Shown: positions 17,711 through 26,582, counted from the stretch's first letter. The stretch is 64,000 nt of DNA from Brevibacterium yomogidense (GCF_016107685.1 NZ_JABASY010000001.1:28187-92186); one strand, 5' to 3'. Made by a program: numbers and translations. The notes: generated by a model not told the origin, from the letters alone.

Positions 17711-18181
17711 ATGAAGAAGCGGTTGATTCTACTGGCGGGCGTGGGCGTGGGGTTCGTGCTCGGCTCGTATTCCGGACGCGCCAGCTACGAGAAGCTGCGT
17801 GCACAGGTCGACCAGCTGTGGTCCGATCCTCGCGTGCAGGAGCAGTTCGAGAAGGCCGGCGAGACGGTGCGCGAGAAGGCGCCGGAAGTAGCCCAGGCCG
17901 TCAAGGACAAGGCTCCCGAGGTCGCCGCCGGTGTGCAGTCAGCCGCCGCGTCCGCAGTCGCCGCGAGCAAGGACAAGTTCGACGACCTCACGCACGGCCA
18001 CGACGACGAAGACGACGATCCGCAGGGCGATGACGCCGTCGACGATGCCCCCGACGGCGCGGACCTGGACGCGGACGACCGTCCCGTCGACGATGCGCTC
18101 TCCGCCGACTCCGTCGACCCCGACATCGTCTCCGACCCGTCGACGCTGCCGGAGGAGGAAGGGCCGGTCGGCCACTCCTGA
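17711..18181 (+). CDS. YtxH-like small membrane protein with acidic tail
   Basis: 156 aa. One N-terminal membrane helix (KKRLILLAGVGVGFVLGS) is followed by SGRASYEKL, the YtxH-type motif. Next comes an amphipathic Ala/Lys/Glu region with repeats such as VREKAPEVAQAVKDKAPEVA, probably helical. The last third is extremely acidic (Asp-rich). The function is unknown; YtxH proteins are often stress-associated. GGGGAGGG lies upstream of ATG 17711. The strong hairpin at 18221 ends the transcript. Confidence 0.8.
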   Translation: MKKRLILLAGVGVGFVLGSYSGRASYEKLRAQVDQLWSDPRVQEQFEKAGETVREKAPEVAQAVKDKAPEVAAGVQSAAASAVAASKDKFDDLTHGHDDEDDDPQGDDAVDDAPDGADLDADDRPVDDALSADSVDPDIVSDPSTLPEEEGPVGHS

Positions 18182-18220
18182 TCACCGAACCCGGCTGAAG
18201 GCGCAGAGGCTCTGCGACGA

Positions 18221-18257
18221 CCGGAGGCGCGCACCCGAGCGGGGTGCGCGCCTCCGG
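18221..18257. terminator. Strong hairpin between convergent genes
   Basis: 16-bp perfect arms (18221-18236 and 18242-18257) enclose a 5-nt loop, followed by a T-containing stretch. It lies between the YtxH-like gene (+) and the cardiolipin synthase gene (-) and can serve both. Confidence 0.85.
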
Positions 18258-18311
18258 TGTGTCTCGGGTTGCGACGGTGCGGCTGGGAGGCTGTGGGGCC
18301 TCGGCGACGGC

Positions 18312-19805
18312 TCAGAGGAGCGCCGAGCCCAACCTGCAGACGTTCTCCGCATACTTCCGCATCCACGAGCGATTTCCCCACTTCTCCGCGTCGAGCGGGA
18401 CGGACCACACCTGGAAGTCCTCGCGCTCCAGCGCGTACATGCGCTGCGTGAACTCCTCGTCGACGATGAAGAGGGTGACCTCGTGGTTCATCGAGAACGA
18501 CCGCTCATCCATGTTCGACGACCCGATGACCGTCACCTCGTCGTCGACAAGGATGAACTTCGCGTGCAGCACCGTGGGCGAGTGGTACTGGTAGATCGTC
18601 ACACCCGCCTCGACGAGTTCGTCGTAGTAGGACTCCTGCGCCTTCCCCGCCACCCAGTGGTCGTTCGTCGCACCCACGTACAGGCGGACGTCCACCCCGG
18701 ACTGGGACTCCGTCTTCAACGCCGTCAGCAGGGCGGTGTCCGGCACGAAGTACGGGGAGGAGATCACCACTTCCCGGTTCGCGTTGTAGATGAGGTGTGT
18801 GAAGAGCTGCAGATTGTTCTCCTGGTCGAACCCCGGACCTGACGGCACGACCTGGGCCATGATCCCCGTCGACTCCGGCGGCGCATCCAACTCCTCATCG
18901 AACTCGCCGAACAGCGCGTCATCGGTCTCCGAATACCAGTCGGAGGCGAACACCGCATCGAGCTCGTCCACCACAGGACCCGTGCAGCGGACCATGAGGT
19001 CCTTCCACATGAGCCCCCGCCGCAGGTTCGCCTTCTTGTTGTAGGACGGGTGGATGATGTTCTGCGACCCGGTGAAGGCGACCGTCCCATCGACGACGAG
19101 GATCTTCCGGTGATTGCGCAGATCCACCCGCTGGTACTCGCCGCGCCAGGGCCTGATCGGCAGGCTGCGCCGCCACATGAGCCCCGACGAGTCCAGCAGC
19201 TTCACGAGCGACCGGTATCCGGGATAGCCGATCGACCCGACGTGATCGATGAGGATCCTCACGGCGACACCCCGCTTGTGCGCTGCGATGAGTGCATCGA
19301 ACAGCGGCCGGGTCGTGTCGTCGAGCGCCACGATGTAGAACTCGAAGTGGACGTACGTCTGCGCCCGATTCACCTCTTCCGTCATCTCGTCGATGCAGTA
19401 GACGGAATCGGTGATGAGCTCGAAGGAATTGCCGTGCACCATCGGCAGCGCACCCAGCTCGTAGTTCAGCTGCGCCGCAGTGCTGAGCGGGAGCACCAGG
19501 TGATCGGACCGGCCGATGATCGCCTGGTTCCCCGTCGCCGTCTTCACCCGCTGGTTGATCTCGTGCTGCTTCTCCCGCCTGCGCTGCGGCAGCTTGGGCG
19601 ACCCGATGAAGAGGAAGACGAGGATCCCCAGGAACGGGATCATGAAGATGAGGATGAGCCAGCCCAGCGCGGCCGCAGGCTTCCGCCTGTACGGGATGGT
19701 CCCCAATGCGATGATGCGCACCAGGGCGTCGATGACGAAGAGCGTGATCGCGACCCAGCCAGGAAACTGGTTCTGGATCCACGGAAGAATGCCACTGGGG
19801 TCCAT
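18312..19805 (-). CDS. cls: Cardiolipin synthase (phospholipase D type)
   Basis: 497 aa. Two N-terminal membrane helices (WVAITLFVIDALVRIIALG and LGWLILIFMIPFLGILVFLF) precede two HKD motifs. The first is HRKILVVDG followed by AFTGSQNI; the second is HAKFILVDDEVTVIGSSNMDERS. It condenses phosphatidylglycerol into cardiolipin at the cytoplasmic membrane. GGAGGAGG lies upstream of ATG 19805. It is a single-gene unit. Many actinobacteria instead use a CDP-alcohol phosphotransferase-type Cls, so this could be a second, stress-related enzyme. Confidence 0.93.
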   Translation of the reverse strand: MDPSGILPWIQNQFPGWVAITLFVIDALVRIIALGTIPYRRKPAAALGWLILIFMIPFLGILVFLFIGSPKLPQRRREKQHEINQRVKTATGNQAIIGRSDHLVLPLSTAAQLNYELGALPMVHGNSFELITDSVYCIDEMTEEVNRAQTYVHFEFYIVALDDTTRPLFDALIAAHKRGVAVRILIDHVGSIGYPGYRSLVKLLDSSGLMWRRSLPIRPWRGEYQRVDLRNHRKILVVDGTVAFTGSQNIIHPSYNKKANLRRGLMWKDLMVRCTGPVVDELDAVFASDWYSETDDALFGEFDEELDAPPESTGIMAQVVPSGPGFDQENNLQLFTHLIYNANREVVISSPYFVPDTALLTALKTESQSGVDVRLYVGATNDHWVAGKAQESYYDELVEAGVTIYQYHSPTVLHAKFILVDDEVTVIGSSNMDERSFSMNHEVTLFIVDEEFTQRMYALEREDFQVWSVPLDAEKWGNRSWMRKYAENVCRLGSALL

Positions 19806-20004
19806 CTCGCAGCCTCCTCCCCCGAATGACAGCCGCGACCACCTGCACCGTTGGTCGAAAGCCTATCGGTAAGCGCCACCCCACCGTCGGCGGGGGCGCG
19901 CGGTCACCTGACGGTCGGTGTGGCCAACCGCCGGTCTGAGCGGTCAGCCGGGCAGCACGGTCGACCGGGCAGCGCGGTGAGCCGGGCGGTGCCGACAGGC
20001 ACTG

Positions 20005-20622
20005 TCATCCTTCGATGAGGGGGACGAAGCGGAACGAGCCGTGTCGCGTGGTGGTGTGGTCGCTCCTGTCCGGGCCCGTGCGGATGATGCGCAGCATCTC
20101 GCCTCGCACCGGGATGACCATGATGCCGTCCGGGGTGAGCTGATCGATGAGGGTGACCGGGACCTCGGCAGCTTCGGCGGACACGAGGATCCTGCCGAAG
20201 GGCGCGCGGTCCGGCAGGCCCAGCACGGCCGGATCCGCGACGTGGATCGACGCCCACGTCATGGGCATGCCTTCCCACATCTGTGCGGACAGTGCCGCGC
20301 GTGAACGGCTCACCAGTGCCTCGACACGCTCCACGCCGTCCACCTCACCGGCGGAACCGACGAGGTCGCCCAGGATCGCAGTCGTCCAGCCGGAACCCGA
20401 ACCCACGTCGAGCACCCGATCCCCCGGCCGCACCTCGAGCAGCCGCAGCATCGCCGCCACAGTCGCCGGCTGGGAGTTCGTCTGCCCATGGCCGATCGAC
20501 AGCGGGCGGTCCTCCGCGGCCGATGCCTGCTGTTCCGGCAGAAGGAAGTCCGTGCGCGCGCGACGCGTCATGACCGTCGCGATGCGGTCGGCGGGGTCCG
20601 GCTGGTCGATGCTGTCGGCCAC
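20005..20622 (-). CDS. Protein-L-isoaspartate O-methyltransferase-like protein
   Basis: 205 aa. The PIMT signature SIGHGQTNSQPATVAAML is followed by SAM motif I VLDVGSGSGWTTAIL and DGVERVEALV. It would methylate isoaspartyl carboxyls for repair, or could be a PIMT-fold methyltransferase of another function. The start is decided by GGAGG at 20632-20636. That is 9 nt from GTG 20622 but directly adjacent to ATG 20631, so GTG 20622 is preferred (VADSIDQPDPADR...). The protein is a little shorter than typical PIMT (~210-220 aa). It ends in a region of short C/G-rich repeats. Confidence 0.8.
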   Translation of the reverse strand: MADSIDQPDPADRIATVMTRRARTDFLLPEQQASAAEDRPLSIGHGQTNSQPATVAAMLRLLEVRPGDRVLDVGSGSGWTTAILGDLVGSAGEVDGVERVEALVSRSRAALSAQMWEGMPMTWASIHVADPAVLGLPDRAPFGRILVSAEAAEVPVTLIDQLTPDGIMVIPVRGEMLRIIRTGPDRSDHTTTRHGSFRFVPLIEG

Positions 20623-20725
20623 TGTGCTCATCCTCCAGGGTTGCGGAACGGGCCTCGTGTGAGAGGAACGCCGCCCTGCAGCGTGCCATTCCTGGCGTCG
20701 GGTCGCCCGCACCGCGATCAGCCGA

Positions 20726-21469
20726 TCAGAGGTGGCGACCGCCTGCGATCTCCTGGACGGTGCCGGTCATGTACGACGACATGTCGGAGGCGAGGAACAG
20801 CACGACGGAGGCGACCTCGGACGGTTCGCCCGCGCGGCCCATCGGGATCTCCGCGAGCTTCGAGTCGATGACGTCCTGACGCATCGCCGCCGTCATCGCG
20901 GTGTTGATGAAGCCGGGCTGGATCGCGTTGACGCGGACGTTCTTGAAGCCCACTTCCTTCGCCGCCGCCTTCGTCATGCCGACGATGCCGGCCTTCGCGG
21001 CGGAGTAGTTCGTCTGGCCGAGCATGCCGACCTTGCCGGAGATCGACGACACGTTGATGATCGAGCCGCCGCCCTCCTGCTCACGCATGATGCCGGACGC
21101 GGTCTTGAGGCCGTTCCAGGTCCCCCGCAGGTGGACGGCGATGACCTGGTCGAACTGCTCCTCCGTCATCTTGCGCATCGTGGCGTCGCGGGTGATGCCG
21201 GCGTTGTTGACCATGACGTCCAGGCTGCCGAAGACCTCGACGGCCTTCCTCGCCAGCGCGTCGACCTGCTCGAGCTCGACGACGTTGCAGCCCATGCCGA
21301 CGGCACGGTCGCCCACGCCCAGCTGCCTGGCGGCCTCGACGACCGCTTCCTCGTTGAGATCGCCCAGGACGACGTTGGCGCCTTCGGCGACGAACGCCTG
21401 GGCGATCGCGTAGCCCAGGCCCTGAGCTGCTCCGGTGACGACGGCGGTGCGGCCTTCGAGAAGTGCCAT
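20726..21469 (-). CDS. SDR-family oxidoreductase (3-oxoacyl reductase / 3-hydroxyacyl-CoA dehydrogenase)
   Basis: 247 aa classical SDR. It has the cofactor motif TGAAQGLG near residue 12, NNAGIT, catalytic Ser in NVSSISG, and Tyr-x3-Lys in YSAAKAG. AAGGAG precedes ATG 21469. It lies on the same strand as, and downstream of, an acyl-CoA dehydrogenase and a MaoC hydratase. Together these would give desaturation, hydration and 3-hydroxy oxidation of one acyl-CoA, that is, a beta-oxidation set. Its substrate chain length is unknown. Confidence 0.9.
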   Translation of the reverse strand: MALLEGRTAVVTGAAQGLGYAIAQAFVAEGANVVLGDLNEEAVVEAARQLGVGDRAVGMGCNVVELEQVDALARKAVEVFGSLDVMVNNAGITRDATMRKMTEEQFDQVIAVHLRGTWNGLKTASGIMREQEGGGSIINVSSISGKVGMLGQTNYSAAKAGIVGMTKAAAKEVGFKNVRVNAIQPGFINTAMTAAMRQDVIDSKLAEIPMGRAGEPSEVASVVLFLASDMSSYMTGTVQEIAGGRHL

Positions 21470-21602
21470 GTGGTGTCTCCTTCAGAGAGAGTGCTTCAAA
21501 GTGTGCAAGCTTCAGGGGGTCCGGGAGGCACGTGGGCCTCACGGCGTCGGATCGACGGGTCCCCGGCAGGAGCCTTCCCACCGGGGACCGGGTCGACCAC
21601 GT

Positions 21603-22787
21603 CTACTTGTGTGCGCCCTTGATGAGCTGACGGGCGATGACGAGCCGCTGGATCTCCGAGGTGCCCTCGTAGATCCGGAAGAGGCGGGCGTGGCGGTAGA
21701 AGCGCTCGACGCTCGTCTCCCGCATGTAGCCCATGCCGCCGTGCACCTGCACGCCGCGATCCGCGACACGGCCCAGCATCTCCGACGCGTAGAGCTTCGA
21801 CGACGACGGGCCCAGCTTGCGATCGGTGCCGTCGTCCCACCGCTGAGCGGAGTCCAGCACGAGCGAGCGTGCTGCCTGCAGCTCCGTGTAGCAGTCCGCG
21901 AGCATAGCCTGCACCAGCTGGAAGTCCGCGATCGGACGTCCGCCCTGCTGTGCGTTCTTCGCGTGCTCGATCGTGTCGTCGAGGATCCGGGTGGCCTGGC
22001 CGACGCAGATCGCGCCGATGTGCAGCCGGCCCTTGTTGAGCGAGGCCATGGCCGCGCGGAAGCCGACCTCCTCCTCGCCGCCCACCAGGTAGGCGGAGGG
22101 GACGCGCACGTCGTCGAAGAAGATCTCCGAGGTCCACGCACCCGCCTGACCCATCTTCTTGTCGCGCGGGCCCACCGTGACGCCTTCGGACGCCGTGGGG
22201 ACGAGGAACACGGAGATGCCCTTCGACCCGGTTGCGTTCGGGTCCGTGCGCGCGAAGACCATGAGCACGTCCGACATCGCGGCGTTCGTGATGAACCGCT
22301 TCGAGCCGTTGATGATGTAGTCGTCGCCGTCCTTCACCGCCTTGGTCGTGAGACCGGACGGGTCGGAACCTGCGTCAGCCTCCGTGAGCGCGAAGGATGC
22401 GATGGCTTCGCCGGAGGCGATCTTCGGCAGCCATTCCTGCTTCTGCTCGTCCGTGCCGTAGTTCACCAGCACCTGGCCGGCGATCCCGTTGTTCGTGCCG
22501 AACAGCGACCGGTAGGACGGGGTGGTGTAGCCCAGCTCGAAGGCCAGCAGCGCGTCCTGGCGGGCGTTGAGGCCCAGTCCGCCGAACTCCTCGGGGATGG
22601 CCCATCCGAACAGGCCCATCTCTGCGGATTCGTCACGGATCTCCTGGGGGATCTCGTCCGTCTCCTCGATCTCGAGTTCGCGCGGGACGACCTTCTCGCG
22701 CACGTAGGCGCGGACGGTCGCGAGGATCTCCTGCAGCGTCTCGTCGTCGACGCCGTCTGTCATGGGGTAGGGGTTGCTCTCTGCCAT
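21603..22787 (-). CDS. Acyl-CoA dehydrogenase
   Basis: 394 aa, typical length. LFGWAIPEEFGGLGLNA, FALTEADAGSDPSG (FAD-contacting), KRFITNAAMSDV and FDDVRVPSAYLVG are family landmarks. The C-terminal RIYEGTSEIQ carries the catalytic glutamate in the medium-chain position. The enzyme forms trans-2-enoyl-CoA and passes electrons to ETF (12738-14525). The gene begins 11 bp after the stop of the MaoC gene and lacks its own obvious Shine-Dalgarno sequence, so it is probably translationally coupled. Confidence 0.93.
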   Translation of the reverse strand: MAESNPYPMTDGVDDETLQEILATVRAYVREKVVPRELEIEETDEIPQEIRDESAEMGLFGWAIPEEFGGLGLNARQDALLAFELGYTTPSYRSLFGTNNGIAGQVLVNYGTDEQKQEWLPKIASGEAIASFALTEADAGSDPSGLTTKAVKDGDDYIINGSKRFITNAAMSDVLMVFARTDPNATGSKGISVFLVPTASEGVTVGPRDKKMGQAGAWTSEIFFDDVRVPSAYLVGGEEEVGFRAAMASLNKGRLHIGAICVGQATRILDDTIEHAKNAQQGGRPIADFQLVQAMLADCYTELQAARSLVLDSAQRWDDGTDRKLGPSSSKLYASEMLGRVADRGVQVHGGMGYMRETSVERFYRHARLFRIYEGTSEIQRLVIARQLIKGAHK

Positions 22788-22798
22788 GTGCGGGCCGC

Positions 22799-23260
22799 TC
22801 AGTCCTCTTCGACCATGAGGGAGACGGCTTCAGCGATCGCAGCGGGGCGGTCCTCACCCTCGATCTCGAGGACGTGGTTCATGACCACCTGCACGCCGGA
22901 GTCCTTCCGCGTGACCTCCTTGAGGGTCACGACGTCGCGGACCTTCGAGCCCACCTTCACCGGGTTGGGGAAACGCACCTTGTTGAGGCCGTAGTTGATC
23001 TTCATCTTCATGCCGGTGATGTCGGTGACCTGCGAACCCAGCAGCGGGAGGAGACTCAGCGTGAGGAAGCCGTGCGCGATCGTCGCGCCGAACGGTCCGG
23101 CCTTCGCCTTCTCCTCGTCGATGTGGATCCACTGGTGGTCACCCGTCGCGTCCGCGAACAGGTTCACGCGGTCCTGGTCGACCTGGAGCCATTCGCTGGC
23201 CCCCAGCTCCTGCCCGACGAGCTGCTCGAGCTCTGCCACACCGTTGATGACGCGCACCAT
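22799..23260 (-). CDS. MaoC-family (R)-specific enoyl-CoA hydratase
   Basis: 153 aa single hot-dog domain. The hydratase signature is ADATGDHQWIHID, with the catalytic Asp/His, and GPFGATIAHGFLTLSLLP. It adds water to trans-2-enoyl-CoA, giving the (R)-3-hydroxyacyl-CoA. GAAGGAGAAC precedes ATG 23260. The longer upstream frame is not conserved. It is the first gene of the MaoC-ACAD-(SDR) set on the minus strand. Confidence 0.92.
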   Translation of the reverse strand: MVRVINGVAELEQLVGQELGASEWLQVDQDRVNLFADATGDHQWIHIDEEKAKAGPFGATIAHGFLTLSLLPLLGSQVTDITGMKMKINYGLNKVRFPNPVKVGSKVRDVVTLKEVTRKDSGVQVVMNHVLEIEGEDRPAAIAEAVSLMVEED

Positions 23261-23459
23261 TGCGTTCTCCTTCTCTCGACTCAATTCTTGCAACTGCGTT
23301 ACGAATGGAGACTTACTCCAGACCATTTCTGCAACAGTGTATCGTCGCGGGGCGCGTTTGTCAGCGCTTCCGGGCAACTGATCGAACGTCCGGCATGACG
23401 GGGCTACCATCGGGGAAGAAGCCCCCATCGCAGCGGGCCAGACGAATCGAGGAGAATCC

Positions 23460-24401
23460 ATGAGTTCCGAATCCGAGGCGCCCACCGCATCGCAGGACGC
23501 CGGCTCCGAGGCCAGCGGCTCCCGGGCGACAGCCGTATCCCAGGTCGCGCCGTCCTTCGACCTCGCGGGGCTCGTCAACGGTGACGACCGCGCGGACCTG
23601 TCGGGGAAGGCGGATCACGAGGCGCTCAAGCGTGCGGCGTCGAACGGGAAGGACGCTCAGGGCCGGCCGACCCATTCCTCCACCGGCGCACTGCTGGACT
23701 ACGCGAAGAGGGTTCCGGTACGCCCGGCGACGAGCGTGATCATCCTGCGGGAGGCGGACGGCCTCGAGGTCTTCGTGCAGCACCGCGTGAAGACGATGGA
23801 CTTCGCCGCGGGCGTCGTCGTGTTCCCGGGCGGCCGCGTGGACCTCGAGGACGTCGCCAAGTCCGACGGTCTGCCGATCGGTGACGACGACCTCGGGCGC
23901 CACCTGGACGCCTGGAAGCAGACGGACGCGGTCACGGTGGGCCTGGGCCGCAGCCTGGCGGACCCGGATGCGCAGCCGGAGCCTGCGGAGGCGACGCCGG
24001 AGGAGGCCGCGCAGGGAGTGCGCACGCTCCTGGCCTGCGCGATCCGCGAGGTGGAGGAGGAGACCGGGCAGCGGCTGGATCCGGGGCACATGCACCCCTG
24101 GGCCAACCTCGTGACCCCTCCCGGCCGGTCGAAGCGCTTCGACACGTACTTCTTCGTCGCCGAGGGCGCGGAGCTGGAGGACCTCACCCATCAGACGACG
24201 GAGGCGACGAACTCCGAATGGCTGGGTGTCGACGAGCTGCTGACCGGCGAGGCGGAGGGTCGCTACCGCCTCATGCGCCCCACGCTCGCGCTGCTCATGG
24301 AGCTGCAGGCGCTGGGCTCCCTTGGCGCGATCCTCGGGCATGCGACGAACGGCAACCGCACCATCGAGTCGATCCGCCCCAAGGTGCCGGGTATCCACTG
24401 A
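23460..24401 (+). CDS. NUDIX hydrolase with interrupted Nudix box (NUDT19/CoA-diphosphatase-like)
   Basis: 313 aa. After a ~75-residue acidic, disordered N-terminus comes the Nudix fold. FPGGRVD supplies the first glycines and IREVEEETG the REVxEExG core, but roughly 55-60 residues separate them instead of the usual ~12. Such an insertion is known in NUDT19-type (RP2p) CoA/acyl-CoA diphosphatases. That would fit the acyl-CoA setting of this window. The substrate remains an inference. ATG 23460 follows GAGGAGAA. The gene is divergent from the MaoC operon. Confidence 0.82.
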   Translation: MSSESEAPTASQDAGSEASGSRATAVSQVAPSFDLAGLVNGDDRADLSGKADHEALKRAASNGKDAQGRPTHSSTGALLDYAKRVPVRPATSVIILREADGLEVFVQHRVKTMDFAAGVVVFPGGRVDLEDVAKSDGLPIGDDDLGRHLDAWKQTDAVTVGLGRSLADPDAQPEPAEATPEEAAQGVRTLLACAIREVEEETGQRLDPGHMHPWANLVTPPGRSKRFDTYFFVAEGAELEDLTHQTTEATNSEWLGVDELLTGEAEGRYRLMRPTLALLMELQALGSLGAILGHATNGNRTIESIRPKVPGIH

Positions 24402-24788
24402 CTTCCGGACTCCTACGGTCGCGGCCGCACTCACGGCCGGACACGAGGGAAGTAGCTGCCGCAGCCGCCGCTCACGTCATGTAGAGGTCACAAGACCTCC
24501 CGAACGCGGCACCACCTCAGGTCACAGCGTCGTGCGCACATCCCGCTCCGTCCACAGGTTCTTGCAACCGCCGCACCCGCGGCCGACCCTGAAGCGCATG
24601 ACACCACTCACTCATGACGGTCCGGGCTGGCGGGTCGCCGTCCTCGCGGAGACCCGCCAGAACTGCCCTCTCATCCGGCGGCCCCGCGAAAGCGGCACGC
24701 CACCCTGGAACATGCCTGCCAGTGGCACTAGCACCTATCCAGCCAGAGGGGGTGGCGTACACTGATGAAACCGTAGAAGACCAGGGTC
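24402..24788. other. Gene-free stretch upstream of the HicAB module
   Basis: About 390 bp with no frame showing normal codon bias. It contains the left copy of a direct repeat (24424-24445) found again after hicB. A GCGGGTC-containing stem (GGCGGGTC...GACCCGCC, about 24629-24657) could form a hairpin. No clear promoter for hicA was identified. Confidence 0.55.
24424..24445. repeat. Left direct repeat flanking hicAB
   Basis: GCCGCACTCACGGCCGG (24424-24440) is repeated exactly at 25485-25501. The next five bases match 4 of 5. The pair encloses the toxin-antitoxin genes over ~1.06 kb. Confidence 0.6.
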
Positions 24789-25004
24789 GTGAAGCGTTTC
24801 CTCACGTCGCAGAGTTGGGAATTGCTGCGCACCGGCAAGGGGTCGCACGAGCTCTGGGGCGACCCCACCACAGGTGACCGCCTCAGCCTTCCGGCCGGAC
24901 ACGGTGAAGTGAGCCCCGGTGTCCTTCGCCAACTGCAGGTTCTCCTGCCGAACATTCCAGAACTGCAGGTTCTCCTGCCGAACATTCCAGAGGAGTGGAC
25001 GTGA
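24789..25004 (+). CDS. hicA: HicA-type mRNA interferase toxin, with duplicated C-terminus
   Basis: 71 aa from GTG 24789; an in-frame TAG at 24774 excludes an earlier start. The HicA signature is LLRTGKGSHELWGDP, with the catalytic His in GSH, followed by LSLPAGHGEVSPGVLRQL. HicA toxins are small dsRBD-fold ribonucleases that cut mRNA. The C-terminal decapeptide LQVLLPNIPE occurs twice because of an exact 30-bp tandem duplication. The stop codon overlaps the GTG start of the antitoxin gene (GTGA), as is usual for such pairs. Confidence 0.8.
   Translation: MKRFLTSQSWELLRTGKGSHELWGDPTTGDRLSLPAGHGEVSPGVLRQLQVLLPNIPELQVLLPNIPEEWT
24931..24990 (+). repeat. Exact 30-bp tandem duplication inside hicA
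   Basis: 24931-24960 and 24961-24990 are identical over 30 bp. The duplication stays in frame and adds ten residues near the end of the toxin. Perfect identity implies it is recent. Confidence 0.95.
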
Positions 25005-25411
25005 CGAAACGCGAGATCACTGTGAAGGCGTACCGCGAGGGCACGTGGTGGACCTTCGAGATTCCCGAACTGGGGGCACCGGCGTCCAGCGGGAGCGGAG
25101 CTTTCATGATGCCCGTCGGCCAGTGCCGGTCAGCAGCCAAAGTCGCAGACGAAGCCCGGCGACTCGCCGCACTCTGGATGGACGCCTCGCCTGAGGAATT
25201 CGAGGTGACGGTGGACTTCGCCCTCCCAGAGGAGATCACCACCGCCCAGCGCATCGCTGAACAGCGTGAGGCACGCGGCCGTGCAGAACTCGCTGAAGCC
25301 GCGAAGCTGAGGCGCCAGGCCGTCCGTGCACTTCTCGCTGACAATGTGTCGCAAGTCGATGCGGCTGCGGTTCTCGGCTTGTCCAGGCAGCGCGTGCAGC
25401 AGCTCGCGTGA
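25001..25411 (+). CDS. hicB: HicB-type antitoxin with C-terminal helix-turn-helix
   Basis: 136 aa from GTG 25001, supported by AGAGGAG five bases upstream. The N-terminal half (REITVKAYREGTWWTFEIPEL, then GQCRSAAKVADEARRLAA) has the partial RNase-H-like HicB fold, which neutralises HicA. The C-terminal AAAVLGLSRQRVQQLA is a helix-turn-helix for autoregulation. The gene overlaps hicA by 4 bp and is therefore toxin-first, the common HicAB order. Confidence 0.8.
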   Translation: MTKREITVKAYREGTWWTFEIPELGAPASSGSGAFMMPVGQCRSAAKVADEARRLAALWMDASPEEFEVTVDFALPEEITTAQRIAEQREARGRAELAEAAKLRRQAVRALLADNVSQVDAAAVLGLSRQRVQQLA

Positions 25412-25484
25412 GCGCTTGAACGGCAAGAACTGCACCTGACCGCAGGCCCAGAGCCCCCGGGCCGCACCCCCGGCCGCACCCACA

Positions 25485-25506
25485 GCCGCACTCACGGCCG
25501 GGCACG
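25485..25506. repeat. Right direct repeat flanking hicAB
   Basis: Second copy of GCCGCACTCACGGCCGG; see 24424. It is embedded in a C/G-rich run of GGCCGCACCC-like units (25470-25500), so part of the similarity may be low complexity. Confidence 0.55.
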
Positions 25507-25525
25507 CGTGTCGCCCAGCGCCGGT

Positions 25526-26497
25526 TCACGCCACCGCGTACCCGCCGTCCGTCTCCGCCACGAGGACGCCCCGCTCCACGAGGTCGTCCAGGTGCTTCTG
25601 GCAGGTGCTGAGCTCGACTCTGTCCGCGAATTCGGGGCGCCTGCCCGGCCGGTAGACGACGCCGCGTCCCACCATGTCCGCGGCGGTGCGCACACCGTCA
25701 CGCACCAGGTCGAGGACCGCGTTCTCCCGCCGGTCGACGACGTCGGCGAACACCTTCAGCGCGTCGAGGTACTCCGCCCGATCCCAGTAGGGCCCCTTGT
25801 GGTGGGCGGCGGCGTACACCTCGGCCTCGATCTGTGCGCAGCGGTCCAGCGTCGCCCGGAAGTCGGCGATGGTCGACTCCTCGTCGCTGTAGAGCGGCCC
25901 GAACGACGACAGGTCGACGTCGCCCAGGAAGACCACGTTGTCCGGCTCGATGAAGAAGCCGCAGTGGCCGGGCGTGTGGCCGGGAAGGTGGAGGGCGGTG
26001 ATCCGCACGCCGCCGCCCAGGTCGAACACGTGCCCGTCGGCGAACGACCGCGCTTCCGGCACGGGCGACCAGCGGAACATCTCGCGCAGACCCGCGATCT
26101 CGTCGTCGGGGATCTCCATCGCGGAGGCGAAGACGGCCTCGGTGCGGACGGCCTCGGCGTCGCGTTCGTGCACCCACACCTCGGGGCACAGGCCCGCGTC
26201 CACCGTGTGGTCCTCGTGGTAGTGGCTCACCAGCAGCAGGTCGGCGTCGGCGGGCGAGGTGTGCAGGCACGCGTCGAGCATCGCCGTGCGGTCGGCACCG
26301 CGCACCACCAGCGGGTTCCCGTAGGGGTACTTGCCACCGTTCTCCGGCCGCAGCTGCACCGTGTGCGGCCCCAGCCGCAGGATCTCCGTGCCGTCGGCCA
26401 CGGCGATCCCCGCGCCCGAGGCCCCCTCGCCCCGCGTGCCCGAGGTCGCCGGCGCCTCCCCCACCGGGGCACCCCGGCCTCCCGACTCGTTCGTCAC
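25526..26497 (-). CDS. MBL-fold metallo-hydrolase
   Basis: 323 aa. The zinc-binding motif SHYHEDH, the later PGHTPGHCGFF and FLGDVDLSSFG give the full HxHxDH...H...D set of the metallo-beta-lactamase superfamily. The C-terminal ~80 residues (KHLDDLVERGVLVAETDGGY) look like a winged helix, as in hydrolases of the LACTB2/glyoxalase II-like branch. The substrate is unknown. It starts at GTG 26497 behind GGAGGAG. A perfect hairpin separates it from the deacetylase gene upstream. Confidence 0.88.
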   Translation of the reverse strand: MTNESGGRGAPVGEAPATSGTRGEGASGAGIAVADGTEILRLGPHTVQLRPENGGKYPYGNPLVVRGADRTAMLDACLHTSPADADLLLVSHYHEDHTVDAGLCPEVWVHERDAEAVRTEAVFASAMEIPDDEIAGLREMFRWSPVPEARSFADGHVFDLGGGVRITALHLPGHTPGHCGFFIEPDNVVFLGDVDLSSFGPLYSDEESTIADFRATLDRCAQIEAEVYAAAHHKGPYWDRAEYLDALKVFADVVDRRENAVLDLVRDGVRTAADMVGRGVVYRPGRRPEFADRVELSTCQKHLDDLVERGVLVAETDGGYAVA

Positions 26498-26521
26498 GTC
26501 TCCTCCTTCGCAGACGGCACC

Positions 26522-26558
26522 GCTGCGTGCGGCCCGCTCCCGGCGGGCCGCACGCAGC
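26522..26558 (-). terminator. Hairpin terminator after the deacetylase gene
   Basis: Perfect 16-bp arms at 26522-26537 and 26543-26558 with a 5-nt loop. It lies downstream of the deacetylase gene and upstream of the MBL gene on the minus strand. Confidence 0.8.
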
Positions 26559-26582
26559 GATCCGTGATCACTGCAGTGTTGC

